Position numbers and translations under genes: made by a program | In this document: piece after piece, positions 34,230 to 42,050 of the stretch | How the letters are laid out: every line of letters starts with the position of its first letter | Numbering within the stretch: the first letter of the stretch is position 1 | Notes under the pieces: generated by a model | Told to the model about the DNA's origin: nothing | What the model saw: only the letters and a program-made list of their open reading frames with translations | The model's database searches: none | Source: Pseudomonas wadenswilerensis | GTDB taxonomy: Bacteria > Pseudomonadota > Gammaproteobacteria > Pseudomonadales > Pseudomonadaceae | Assembly: GCF_900497695.1 (NCBI RefSeq) | Contig: NZ_UIDD01000007.1 | Location: 372,001 to 436,000 of the forward strand | DNA: 64,000 nt | Direction of reading: 5' to 3'

Positions 34230-34245
34230 TTCTCATTTGACGACA
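34230..34245 (+). promoter_or_regulatory. 16-bp repeat TTCTCATTTGACGACA, copy 2
   Basis: This is the second copy of the TTYTCATTTGRYGACA element, same orientation as copy 1 and 70 bp upstream of the activator's start codon. It differs from copy 1 at three positions. Presumed binding site of the adjacent AraC-type regulator or another shared regulator. Confidence 0.45.
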
Positions 34246-34302
34246 CCCGCGCTATAACGAGTGACCCGCCACAGAAGCGGGACGCCCGATGACCACGCGT
34301 GG

Positions 34303-34315
34303 AAAACAACAACAA
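34303..34315 (+). promoter_or_regulatory. Candidate Crc/Hfq CA motif at the AraC start
   Basis: AAAACAACAACAA directly precedes and touches the ATG at 34315, giving overlapping AANAANAA matches where Hfq-Crc binding would block initiation. With the site before the DUF1302 gene, both activator and operon could be under catabolite control. Confidence 0.5.
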
Positions 34316-35331
34316 TGACCGCCCTCGTACGTGCTGCAAGCCTGACCAACTACCTTGAGGTGTCTCGCCACCTTGGGCTCAACCCCCACGCCCTGTTGGC
34401 CCAGGTCGGCCTCAGCACCGCCCTGCTCGACGATCCTAACCAACGCATTGCGGTGTCCAGCGTGGTGACCCTGCTGGAAGAGTCGGCGCGGGTCAGTGGC
34501 TGCGAAACCTTCGGCCTGCGCATGGCCGAGCTGCGCCAGCTCTCGGATTTTGGCGAAATCAGCCTGCTGCTCAGCCACCAGCGCACCCTGCGCGATGCCC
34601 TGCAGGTGATCGTCCAGTACCGGCACTTGCTCAACGACGCCCTGGCCATCCATATCGAAGAAGCCGGCAAGACCGTGATCATTCGTGAAGAAGTGGTCAC
34701 CGACCAGCCCCAGCGCGGCCGGCAGGCAACGGAACTGGCGATTGGCGTGATGTTGCGTTTGTGCGCCGCGCTGCTGGGGGCTCACTGGCACCCGATCAGC
34801 GCCAATTTCACCCATACCGCCCCGGCGGACCTGGCGATTCATCGGCGCATTTTTGGCTGCAAGCTGGTGTTTGGCAGCGAATTCAATGGCATCGTCTGCC
34901 CGGCTACCGACCTCGACACCGCCAACCCCTTGGCCAACGAGGCCATGGCGCGCCTGGCGCAGCGTTACCTGGACACCTTGCAGGCCGGTGGCAAGCTGTC
35001 GCTGGAGCTGGAAATGCGCAAGACCATCTACCTGCTGCTGCCCATGGGCCGGGCGACCATCGAGCAAGTGGCACAGACCCAGGGCATGAACGTGCGCACC
35101 TTGCAGCGGCGCCTGGAAGAATGCGGGGTGACCTTCAGCGACCTGATCAACGGCGTGCGCCGTGACCTGGTGATCCGTTACCTGGAAAACCCCAGCTACT
35201 CGCTGGGACGGATTGCCGACATGCTGGGGTACTCGATGCCCAGCTCATTTACCCGCTGGTTCATCGCCCAGTTCGGCATGCCGCCGGCCAGTTGGCGGGC
35301 GCAGCATGATCGCCGGCAAGAGCAGCACTGA
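34315..35331 (+). CDS. AraC-family activator with arabinose-binding-like N-domain
   Basis: This 338-residue regulator of the OruR/ArgR-like AraC branch has an N-terminal PF12625-type ligand domain (about 15-205; SLTNYLEVSRHLGLNPHALL opening, LLLSHQRTLRDALQVIVQYRH). The C-terminal double helix-turn-helix (about 235-330) contains MNVRTLQRRLEECGVTF and GRIADMLGYSMPSSFTRWF. The ATG at 34315 is taken because the CAACAACAATG context and alignment to the family opening fit; the frame is open for 18 more codons upstream. It is divergent from the hydrolase and DUF1302 operon and most likely activates it in response to a substrate or CoA-thioester. The 16-bp repeats at 34144 and 34230 are candidate binding sites. 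Confidence 0.88.
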   Translation: MTALVRAASLTNYLEVSRHLGLNPHALLAQVGLSTALLDDPNQRIAVSSVVTLLEESARVSGCETFGLRMAELRQLSDFGEISLLLSHQRTLRDALQVIVQYRHLLNDALAIHIEEAGKTVIIREEVVTDQPQRGRQATELAIGVMLRLCAALLGAHWHPISANFTHTAPADLAIHRRIFGCKLVFGSEFNGIVCPATDLDTANPLANEAMARLAQRYLDTLQAGGKLSLELEMRKTIYLLLPMGRATIEQVAQTQGMNVRTLQRRLEECGVTFSDLINGVRRDLVIRYLENPSYSLGRIADMLGYSMPSSFTRWFIAQFGMPPASWRAQHDRRQEQH

Positions 35332-35340
35332 ATGGATTGC

Positions 35341-35490
35341 GATCGCGGGGCAAGCCAGCTCCTACAGGTTCGGCGTACACAGATACATTGTGGGAGCTGG
35401 CTTGCCAGCGATGAGGCCAGTTCAGCCGGCACATCAGGCGTTGCCTGGACTACCATCGCTGGCAAGCCAGCTCCCACAAGTTCGCGGAGC
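35341..35490. repeat. REP cluster (three units)
   Basis: Three REP-type units follow one another: one around 35343-35370 (CGCGGGGCAAGCCAGCTCC), one at 35390-35418 (GTGGGAGCTGGCTTGCCAGCGATGA, reverse orientation) and one at 35454-35480 (ATCGCTGGCAAGCCAGCTCC). They separate the convergent AraC and YeiH-like genes. Confidence 0.75.
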
Positions 35491-35515
35491 ATGCAGAACG
35501 GTTGTGGGCAACCGT

Positions 35516-36526
35516 CTACAACCCCCAGTGCATCAACGCCAACACCAGCAGCACCAGGAACACCGTCTCACCCACCATCAGCGCAATCGGCTTGAAGCCC
35601 ACCGCTGCCAGCTCCTTGAGCTGAGTCTTCATTCCCAGGGCGCTGATCGCCACCACCAGGCACCAGCGGGACAGATCGTTGACCCCACCCTGCACCGCCG
35701 CCGACACCCAGCCGGTACTGTTGACGCAGGCCAGCAGCACAAAACCGACCGCAAACCACGGCAGCAACGGCGGCCGCTGCCCGCTCGCATCCCCGCCGGC
35801 CCGCCGGGTAATCATCGCCGCACAGACGATCACCGGCAGCAACATGGCCACGCGCATCAGCTTGACCACGGTCGCCACGTCCCCGGTCTCGGTCGACATG
35901 CTGTACCCCGCCCCCACCACCTGTGCCACGTCGTGAATGGTCGCACCGAGAAACACCCCGGCCTGTTGCGGCGACAACTGCAGCCAGCCGGCAATCATCG
36001 GGTAGAGGATCATCGCCAGGGTCGACAACGCCGACACGCCGATCACGGTAAACAACGTGGCGCGCTCTTTTTGCGGGTGATGGGGCAAGGCCGCGGCCAG
36101 GGCCAGAGCCGCCGAAGCCCCGCAGATCGCCGTGGCACCGCCGGTAAGCATGCCGAACAAGCGCTGAAAGCCCAGGGCACGTGCCGCCACCACCGAAACC
36201 AGGATGGTCACCACCACCAGGATCACCACCAGCGCCACCGGTTTCCAGCCCAGGCTGGCGATCTGGCTCAGGGTAATGCGCATGCCCAGCAGCGCCACCC
36301 CCAGGCGCAACACTGTGCGCGCGGTAAATTCAATCCCGGCCTTGCAACGGCCATCGGCCGCGAGAAAGTTCAGGGCCATGCCCAGCAACAAGGCAAACAG
36401 CATCACCGGGGCATCGTAGTGCTCACTGAGAAAGCTGGCCGCCGCCGCGGCGATCAGGCTGACGATAAAGCCCGGCGCCAGTTCCCGGGCACGGTGGTTG
36501 ACGGCGGCAATTGCGATCACGCTCAT
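35516..36526 (-). CDS. YeiH-family putative sulfate exporter
   Basis: This 336-residue polytopic membrane protein (about ten helices) is of the YeiH/UPF0324 family, with characteristic MLTGGATAICGASAALALAA and FLGATIHDVAQVVGAGY motifs at about 130-150 and 190-210. The family is annotated as putative sulfate exporters, with little direct biochemical proof. The ATG at 36526 follows AAGGAA and overlaps the Rieske gene's stop by 4 bases, so it is the last gene of the translationally coupled MFS-DsbA-Rieske-YeiH unit. Export of sulfite or sulfate released from a sulfonate by the neighbouring TauD-type enzyme would explain the association; this is speculative. Confidence 0.82.
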   Translation of the reverse strand: MSVIAIAAVNHRARELAPGFIVSLIAAAAASFLSEHYDAPVMLFALLLGMALNFLAADGRCKAGIEFTARTVLRLGVALLGMRITLSQIASLGWKPVALVVILVVVTILVSVVAARALGFQRLFGMLTGGATAICGASAALALAAALPHHPQKERATLFTVIGVSALSTLAMILYPMIAGWLQLSPQQAGVFLGATIHDVAQVVGAGYSMSTETGDVATVVKLMRVAMLLPVIVCAAMITRRAGGDASGQRPPLLPWFAVGFVLLACVNSTGWVSAAVQGGVNDLSRWCLVVAISALGMKTQLKELAAVGFKPIALMVGETVFLVLLVLALMHWGL

Positions 36527-36849
36527 TGGCCCGGTTCCTTGCACGCTAAGACGATGAACAGTTGCTCGCCCTGGCGCTCGACCGGGTAGCTGGCAACCTT
36601 GAGTTGATTGGAGTTGAGCAAGTAGCCGCTGGCCAGATCAAAGCGCAAGCCATGGGCGCAGCACTGGATCACCCGCCCGTCCAGGCGCCCGCCGCACAGC
36701 GAGGCGCCCTGGTGCGGGCAACTGTCGTCGATGGCGTAAAAGGTGTCAGCGACGTTGAACAGCGCCACACTCTTGCCTTGCCATTCGAGCAGCACCCGCC
36801 CGTCACGCGCCGGCACTTTGTCGGCCGGTACCGGATAGCGCAGGCTCAT
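36523..36849 (-). CDS. Rieske [2Fe-2S] ferredoxin-like protein
   Basis: This 108-residue single-domain Rieske protein has the cluster ligands intact: C44-P-H46 and C63-x-x-H66 in DDSCPHQGASL and QCCAHGLRFD. Size and lack of a signal peptide fit a soluble ferredoxin that feeds electrons to an oxygenase, or a small NirD-like subunit. The ATG at 36849 overlaps the DsbA-like gene's stop by 4 bases, and its own stop overlaps the YeiH-like gene's start. No Rieske-oxygenase alpha subunit is encoded nearby. Its electron acceptor is unknown. Confidence 0.87.
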   Translation of the reverse strand: MSLRYPVPADKVPARDGRVLLEWQGKSVALFNVADTFYAIDDSCPHQGASLCGGRLDGRVIQCCAHGLRFDLASGYLLNSNQLKVASYPVERQGEQLFIVLACKEPGQ

Positions 36850-37499
36850 GCCGGGACCACTTCTTCCAAGGCGTCGCCCATGGCCTGCAGCAGCACCGCG
36901 ACCGGCTGGGCGCCCGATACCCGCAGGCGCTGATTGAAACGAAAACACGGCACGCCATCCGCGGCGCGATCATTGGCGCCAATGAACGGGCTGGCATCGC
37001 CGCGCAGGCAATCGGCAACCTGGGCCGGCTCCAGGCCACAGGCGCGGGCGATGTGCAGCAAGGTAATCGGATCGCCCAGGTCCTTGCCCTGCTGAAAGTA
37101 GGCGGCAAACAGCTTGGCCAGCAGGGCTTCAGCCCGTTCCGGCGAGCCCAGCGCCACGGCGCGCTGCAGCAGACGATGGGCGTCGGCGGTATTGGGCATG
37201 CGACTGATACGGGCAAAATCGATATCCACCCCGGCAGCCTCGGCGGCGGCGCGCACCTGCGCCTGGCGCAGGCGTACCGCCTCATCGCTGCCCAGGCGCT
37301 TGCGGTAGAAGGCCTCGAACGGCTGCCCGGTCCTGGCGATCTGCGGCAGCAACTGCACCCCGCGCCAGTGCAGGCTCACCTCAACTTCCGGCTGCTCGCG
37401 CCGCAACTGCTCCAGGGCCCGCTGCAGATGAGCCTGGCCGATCAGGCACCAGGGGCAGATAAAGTCAAAGAACACTTCGATCGACAACACTTCTTTCAC
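36846..37499 (-). CDS. DsbA-family (FrnE-like) oxidoreductase
   Basis: This 217-residue cytosolic thioredoxin-fold protein has the dithiol motif C15-P-W-C18 in VFFDFICPWCLIG, followed by the helical insertion typical of FrnE/2-hydroxychromene-2-carboxylate-isomerase-like DsbA proteins. It has no signal peptide. The end includes a GVPCFRFN cis-Pro region. It is coupled by 4-base overlaps to the MFS gene upstream and the Rieske gene downstream. Possible roles are a disulfide oxidoreductase or a glutathione-independent isomerase in the breakdown of the transported compound; sequence cannot separate these. Confidence 0.85.
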   Translation of the reverse strand: MKEVLSIEVFFDFICPWCLIGQAHLQRALEQLRREQPEVEVSLHWRGVQLLPQIARTGQPFEAFYRKRLGSDEAVRLRQAQVRAAAEAAGVDIDFARISRMPNTADAHRLLQRAVALGSPERAEALLAKLFAAYFQQGKDLGDPITLLHIARACGLEPAQVADCLRGDASPFIGANDRAADGVPCFRFNQRLRVSGAQPVAVLLQAMGDALEEVVPA

Positions 37500-38812
37500 G
37501 GTTTCAACTCCTCGGCCGCACCGGGTTCAACCGCATGCGGGTTGTCGAGGCGGGCCATGTCACGGTGGTAATGACGCTTGGCGATGAAGAACACCGCGGC
37601 GGCGCCGATGCTGATCAGCGGCACCAGCTGAAAGGCGGCGTGCAGGCCGATCAGGTCGGATACCCGACCGGTAATCAAAGGCCCGGTCGCCAGGCCAAGC
37701 AGGTTGTTGGCCAGGGTCAGGGTGGCAAAGGCGGTGCCGTGCACCGAGTAATGGGTGAGGTTGGCGACCATGGCGCTGGACGGGCCGTTGGTGCCGGCGG
37801 CAACCATCATTCCCAGGCAGATCAGCACCAGTTGCGCCGTGCCCGAGGGCAGCGCGAAGGCCAGCGACAGCAACAGGCAGCTACCCAGGCAATAGCCGAT
37901 GGCCAGGCTGATCTTGCGGTCCGGGCGCTGGCGGCCGAGGCGGTCGCAGAGCATGGCGCAGAGGATCATGCCAATGCCGCTGCACAGCACGATGATTGCC
38001 GCCACCACGCCGGCCTGGTCGGTGCCCATGGCGTAGTAGCGATTCAGGTAGCTGGGCATCCAGACGATCACCGTGCCGCCAACGAACAACTGCAAGCCAC
38101 TGCCCACGTAAGCGGCGATCACCGAACGGCTGCCGTACAGGGTGTGCAGTGGCCGGGCGATCTTGCACGCGGGGGCGTTGACGCGCTGCGGGGCGATCTT
38201 CGCCTCCTTGACGATCAGCGGGTACAGCAACGCCAGCAACAGGCCGAACAAGGCCATGCCGGCAAACGCCCAGCGCCAGCCAAAGTGCTGGGCCATCAAG
38301 CCGCCCAGGGCCATGCCCAGTACTGAGCCGAACATGCCGCCGGCCATGAAGGCACCGGCCAGGGTGGCGCGCATGTCACGGGGGAACACTGCGACCACCA
38401 CGGCAATGCCGACGCTGCCATAGGCCGCCTCACCGACGCCGACCAGAAAGCGCGCGGCGAACATCTGCGGGTAGTTGTCGGCCAGGGCGCAGCCGAGGGT
38501 GGCCAGGCTCCAGAGCACGGCCATCAGCACCAGGCTCCTGATCCGCCCGAAGCGGTCGGCCAGTAGCGACAAGGGAAAGGTCAGCAGGCCGACCATCAGC
38601 GCGACAATGCCGCTGAGCAGGCCCAACTGGCTGTCGCTCAGGGCCCATTCGGCCTTGAGCAGCGGAAATACCGCGTTGAGTACCTGCCGCGACATGTAGT
38701 CGGAAATCAGCAGGCCGAAGGTCAAGGCAAAGACAATCCAGGCATATCGCCGTGGAATGCCCCGTGAAGTGTCGGCGCCGTCGTCTGTGGCGCTGGCGAG
38801 ATAGGCGGCCAT
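37496..38812 (-). CDS. MFS transporter
   Basis: This 438-residue protein has twelve predicted transmembrane helices and the MFS signature LADRFGRIRSLVLMA after helix 2. The opening RRYAWIVFALTFGLLISDYMSR resembles organic-anion/spinster-like proton symporters. The ATG at 38812 follows a perfect AAGGAGG. An AACAATAA motif 32 bases upstream suggests Crc/Hfq control. It is the first gene of the MFS-DsbA-Rieske-YeiH unit, whose genes all overlap by 4 bases, and probably imports the substrate of this pathway. Identity of the substrate is not deducible. Confidence 0.88.
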   Translation of the reverse strand: MAAYLASATDDGADTSRGIPRRYAWIVFALTFGLLISDYMSRQVLNAVFPLLKAEWALSDSQLGLLSGIVALMVGLLTFPLSLLADRFGRIRSLVLMAVLWSLATLGCALADNYPQMFAARFLVGVGEAAYGSVGIAVVVAVFPRDMRATLAGAFMAGGMFGSVLGMALGGLMAQHFGWRWAFAGMALFGLLLALLYPLIVKEAKIAPQRVNAPACKIARPLHTLYGSRSVIAAYVGSGLQLFVGGTVIVWMPSYLNRYYAMGTDQAGVVAAIIVLCSGIGMILCAMLCDRLGRQRPDRKISLAIGYCLGSCLLLSLAFALPSGTAQLVLICLGMMVAAGTNGPSSAMVANLTHYSVHGTAFATLTLANNLLGLATGPLITGRVSDLIGLHAAFQLVPLISIGAAAVFFIAKRHYHRDMARLDNPHAVEPGAAEELKP

Positions 38813-38843
38813 GCTGCCTCCTTGGGGTTGTCTGGCATGAGTT

Positions 38844-38851
38844 TTATTGTT
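38844..38851 (-). promoter_or_regulatory. Candidate Crc/Hfq CA motif before the MFS gene
   Basis: The minus-strand sequence AACAATAA lies 32 bases upstream of the MFS start in the leader of the MFS-DsbA-Rieske-YeiH unit. Position is slightly far from the ribosome-binding site compared with the other copies. Confidence 0.35.
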
Positions 38852-38921
38852 TTTGAAAAGCCCGACGGTCAGCGCTGCGGATCGGCGGCCCGGCACGTAA
38901 ACACGTACCGGGCCTGGCCAA

Positions 38922-39974
38922 TCAGGCGCGCTGCGGCACACCCTTCTGGCCCGGCTGGCGGTTAGGCGCCATGCCGTTGGCCTGGAGGGTCTGCTCGATG
39001 CTGCTGTACTGCTCGCCAATGCGGTAGATGGCCCGCGCTTCCTTGCCGTTGGCAATCTCACGGCCCAGTTCATGGGCCACGCGCACGGTCTGCTGGATCT
39101 GCTGCACCGAACCGAAGCGCTTGCCGTGCTGGTCGATGATGGTGTCTTCGTTGCCGCAACGCGGGTGCAGCCCCATGGCCAGGGCCATGGTGTTGAACGG
39201 CAGCACGTTTTTCAGCAGCGATTCGGCGGTCAGCGTGCAGCCGTTGGGTGCACGGTGAATGAAGTTGAAGAAGTTGAACGGGTTGGGGCCGTCGAAGCCG
39301 CCACCAATGCCGATCCAGGTCAGGTTCAGCGGGCCCATGTAGTCACCCTTGCGCACAATGCGTTCGAGGGTTTCCAGGGCGTGCATGCCGGTCAGCTGGA
39401 AATGCGGCTGGATACCGCTCGCCTGCAAACGGCGCAGGTGTTCGCGCACCCAGGCGGGACCGGCCGGTACGGTCATTTCGCTGTAGGCGGCCTGAATCGC
39501 CGGATGGGCCAGGGAGGTGCCTTCCAGGTACTGCGGATACAGCAGCTCCATGATGTTCATCTGCGTGGTGTTGATCGCCACGGTGACCTGATCGGGCTTG
39601 GGCGTCAGCTCTGCGAGCATGTGCCGGGTGTCATCGGACAGCCACTTGGCCGCCTCGCCATCGCTTTCCGGGGCGAACGAGATCGAACCGCCGACCTGGA
39701 TGATCATCTCCGGCACCGCTTCGCGCACGCCGGCAATCAGTTCGTTGAATTTCGACAGGCGCTTGGAGCCCTTGCCGTCCAGTTCGCGCACGTGCAGGTG
39801 GAGTACGGTGGCGCCGGCGTCATAGCAGTCGACTGCCTTTTGCACCTGTTCGTCCATGGTCAGCGGGATGTCTTCGGGAAAGTCCTCTGGCATCCATTCC
39901 GGGCCATAAGGGGCGACGGTGATCACCACCTTTTCCATGTTTTCCGGGTGCAACGAATCGTCGAAGAATTGCAT
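38922..39974 (-). CDS. BKACE-family (DUF849) beta-keto acid cleavage enzyme
   Basis: This 350-residue TIM-barrel enzyme is of the 3-keto-5-aminohexanoate-cleavage (BKACE/DUF849) family, which condenses a beta-keto acid with acetyl-CoA to give acetoacetate and a new acyl-CoA. The zinc-binding LHLHVR (His59, His61) is visible, and GGSISF, VAINTTQMN and TWIGIGGGFDG are other family-like segments. The opening TVAPYGPEWMPEDFPEDIP differs from the usual amino-acid-derived BKACE opening, so it may be a divergent subclass with an unusual substrate. It follows the QOR and TauD-type genes on the same strand; an AATAACAA motif lies just before its start. Confidence 0.85.
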   Translation of the reverse strand: MQFFDDSLHPENMEKVVITVAPYGPEWMPEDFPEDIPLTMDEQVQKAVDCYDAGATVLHLHVRELDGKGSKRLSKFNELIAGVREAVPEMIIQVGGSISFAPESDGEAAKWLSDDTRHMLAELTPKPDQVTVAINTTQMNIMELLYPQYLEGTSLAHPAIQAAYSEMTVPAGPAWVREHLRRLQASGIQPHFQLTGMHALETLERIVRKGDYMGPLNLTWIGIGGGFDGPNPFNFFNFIHRAPNGCTLTAESLLKNVLPFNTMALAMGLHPRCGNEDTIIDQHGKRFGSVQQIQQTVRVAHELGREIANGKEARAIYRIGEQYSSIEQTLQANGMAPNRQPGQKGVPQRA

Positions 39975-39990
39975 GCTGTAGTCCTCGGTC

Positions 39991-39998
39991 TTGTTATT
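39991..39998 (-). promoter_or_regulatory. Candidate Crc/Hfq CA motif before the BKACE gene
   Basis: AATAACAA on the minus strand, 17-24 bases upstream of the start codon and next to the ribosome-binding region (ACCGAGGACT). Confidence 0.4.
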
Positions 39999-40019
39999 GT
40001 CCTGGGGTGTTGCGGGCCT

Positions 40020-40868
40020 TCAGAAGGTGCGGTCGCCCTTGATCCCGGCGCGCTCCATCTTGCGGTGGCAAGGCGGGTAGTCCATCACCGCGTAGTGCTG
40101 GGTGCTGCGGTTGTCCCAGATCGCCACGCTGTTGGGCTTCCAGCGCCAGCGCACCTGGTATTCGGGCAGGTAGGCCTGGCTGATCAGGTAGCGCAGCAGA
40201 TCACTGGCACCGGGGTTGGCGTCCTGGCCGAAACGCACCCGCTGCGGGGTGTGGTAGTTGCTGAAGTGGGTGGTGAAAGCATTGACGAACAGCACCTGCT
40301 CACCGGTTTGCGGGTGGGTACGCACCACCGGGTGTTCGGCATCGGGGAACTGCGCCTTGAGCGCCAGGCGTTTTTCCATCGGCATCGCGGCGCCAAAACT
40401 GGCCTCGATGCTGTGCCGGGCGCGCAGGCCCTCGATCTTGGCTTTCACATCCTCCGGCAGGTTCTGGTAAGCCAGCACCATGTTCGCCCACATAGTGTCG
40501 CCGCCTACCGGCGGGCATTCCACACAGCGCAACACGCAGCCCATGGGCGGTGCCTCGCGCCAGGTGGCGTCGGTGTGCCAGGCGTTTTCGTAGCGGTCGG
40601 CGGGCTGGTCCGGGCGCTTGTAGATCTGTACCAGGCCCGGGTGCTCGGGGTCGCTGCCGGCCACCGGGTGGTCTTCCAGCTCGCCAAAGCGCCGGGCAAA
40701 AGCGACGTGCTCGGCGCGGCTGAAGGTCTGATCGCGCAGGAACAGCACCCGGTGCTTGAGCAACTGCGCACGCAGTTGCTCGAACAGGTCGTCGTCATGA
40801 ATCGCATCTGCCAGATTGACCCCGGTGACTTCGGCACCGAGAGCGCAGGTCAGTTGTTCGATGTGCAT
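40020..40868 (-). CDS. TauD/TfdA-family 2-oxoglutarate-dependent dioxygenase
   Basis: This 282-residue Fe(II)/2-oxoglutarate dioxygenase has iron ligands seen as H98-x-D100 in NAWHTDATW and distal His258 in WDNRSTQHYAV, with a following Arg-rich segment to bind oxoglutarate. Length and motifs match taurine/alkylsulfonate/2,4-D-type enzymes. It sits between the QOR and BKACE genes and would hydroxylate the substrate, possibly releasing sulfite or opening an ether or amine. The YeiH-family exporter gene nearby makes a sulfonate attractive, but this is inference. The ATG at 40868 is chosen because the frame upstream has low-complexity non-family sequence. Confidence 0.88.
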   Translation of the reverse strand: MHIEQLTCALGAEVTGVNLADAIHDDDLFEQLRAQLLKHRVLFLRDQTFSRAEHVAFARRFGELEDHPVAGSDPEHPGLVQIYKRPDQPADRYENAWHTDATWREAPPMGCVLRCVECPPVGGDTMWANMVLAYQNLPEDVKAKIEGLRARHSIEASFGAAMPMEKRLALKAQFPDAEHPVVRTHPQTGEQVLFVNAFTTHFSNYHTPQRVRFGQDANPGASDLLRYLISQAYLPEYQVRWRWKPNSVAIWDNRSTQHYAVMDYPPCHRKMERAGIKGDRTF

Positions 40869-40881
40869 GCTGTTGCCCTCT

Positions 40882-41862
40882 TCAGATGACGAAGATCGAC
40901 GAGCCGGTGGTCTTGCGCGCTTCCAGGTCACGGTGGGCCTGGACCGCATCCTGCAACGCGTAGTGCTGATTGATCTCGATCTTGATCCGCCCGCTGCTGA
41001 CATGCTCGAACAGCTCGCCGGCAAGGTCGGCCTTCTCGGCCGGGTCGGCGATGTAGTCGGCCAGCGCCGGGCGGGTCAGGTGCAATGAGCCTTTGATCGC
41101 CAGGATCTGCGGGTCGAACGGCGTGATGGTGCCGGAGGCAGTGCCGACGCAGACCATCAGGCCACGGCGCTTGAGCGAGTCCAGCGAGGCCATGAAAGTA
41201 CTCTTGCCGACGCTGTCGAACACCACATTGACGCCGACGCCATCAGTCAGCTCGCGCACGCGCTTGGCCACGTCTTCATGGCTGTAGTTGATGGTGTGGT
41301 TGCAACCATGGGCGCGGGCCACTTCAGCCTTGGCCTCGGTGGACACCGTGCCGATCACCGTCAGCCCGAGCAGGCGCGCCCACTGCGAGACAATCAGGCC
41401 GACACCGCCGGCAGCGGCGTGCAGCAGCACCGTGTCACCGGACTTGAAGTCATACAGGCGGCGCATCAGGTAGGCCGAGGTCAGGCCGCGCATGGTCATC
41501 GCTGCGGCGGTTTCGAAGGCGATGGTTTCCGGCAACTTGATCAAGGCTGCCGCCGGAATCAACCGCTCGGTGCAATAAGCGCCCAGGGTGTTGAGAAAAC
41601 CGGTGTAGGTCACCCGGTCGCCAACGGCGACCTGGGTCACGCCCTCGCCCACCGCCTGCACCACCCCTGAGGCTTCCACGCCCATGCCGTTGGGCAACGG
41701 GATCGGATAGGTGCCGTTGCGAAAGTAGGTGTCGGCGTAGTTCAGACCCACCGCCACCTGGCGCAGGCGCACCTGGCCCGGGCCCGGCTCGCCGACCTCG
41801 GCGTCCTCGTAGCGCAGTACCTCGGGGCCACCGGTTTCATAGAAGCGTACGACTTTGGCCAT
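40882..41862 (-). CDS. Quinone oxidoreductase (zeta-crystallin type)
   Basis: This 326-residue medium-chain reductase of the NADPH:quinone oxidoreductase branch has the catalytic domain opening KVVRFYETGGPEVLRYED, the nucleotide-binding loop HAAAGGVG and no zinc-binding cysteine set. The ATG at 41862 follows GGAGTGA. It is the first gene of the unit followed by the TauD-type and BKACE genes (13 and 45 bases apart), and is divergent from a MocR-type regulator. It likely reduces a reactive quinone or enone formed in the pathway. Confidence 0.88.
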   Translation of the reverse strand: MAKVVRFYETGGPEVLRYEDAEVGEPGPGQVRLRQVAVGLNYADTYFRNGTYPIPLPNGMGVEASGVVQAVGEGVTQVAVGDRVTYTGFLNTLGAYCTERLIPAAALIKLPETIAFETAAAMTMRGLTSAYLMRRLYDFKSGDTVLLHAAAGGVGLIVSQWARLLGLTVIGTVSTEAKAEVARAHGCNHTINYSHEDVAKRVRELTDGVGVNVVFDSVGKSTFMASLDSLKRRGLMVCVGTASGTITPFDPQILAIKGSLHLTRPALADYIADPAEKADLAGELFEHVSSGRIKIEINQHYALQDAVQAHRDLEARKTTGSSIFVI

Positions 41863-41951
41863 GCATGTCACTCCAGTCATCCTGACGCCGTGCGTCAATT
41901 CTTGTTGACTGGACTCTATGCCCTACGCCAGGCAGGTGCTTCGCATCGGAC

Positions 41952-41979
41952 GACAAGCTGTTTTCATTTGATGACAAGC
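41952..41979 (+). promoter_or_regulatory. Direct repeat GACAAGC x2 and 16-bp repeat copy 3
   Basis: In the divergent QOR/MocR intergenic region, GACAAGC occurs at 41952-41958 and 41973-41979, a 21-bp (two-turn) spacing as used by MocR-type regulators. The segment TTTTCATTTGATGACA (41961-41976) is the third copy of the 16-bp element found upstream of the AraC-type gene at 34.3 kb. A CCAGTCA/TGACTGG inverted repeat lies closer to the QOR gene (41872-41878 and 41906-41912). Confidence 0.5.
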
Positions 41980-42050
41980 GCCCTGGGCTGGCCGCCTGGC
42001 GGGCTTTCTCGTAGCATGTCCAGGCCCTTCTTAGTGTCTGCGAGAGCTCG

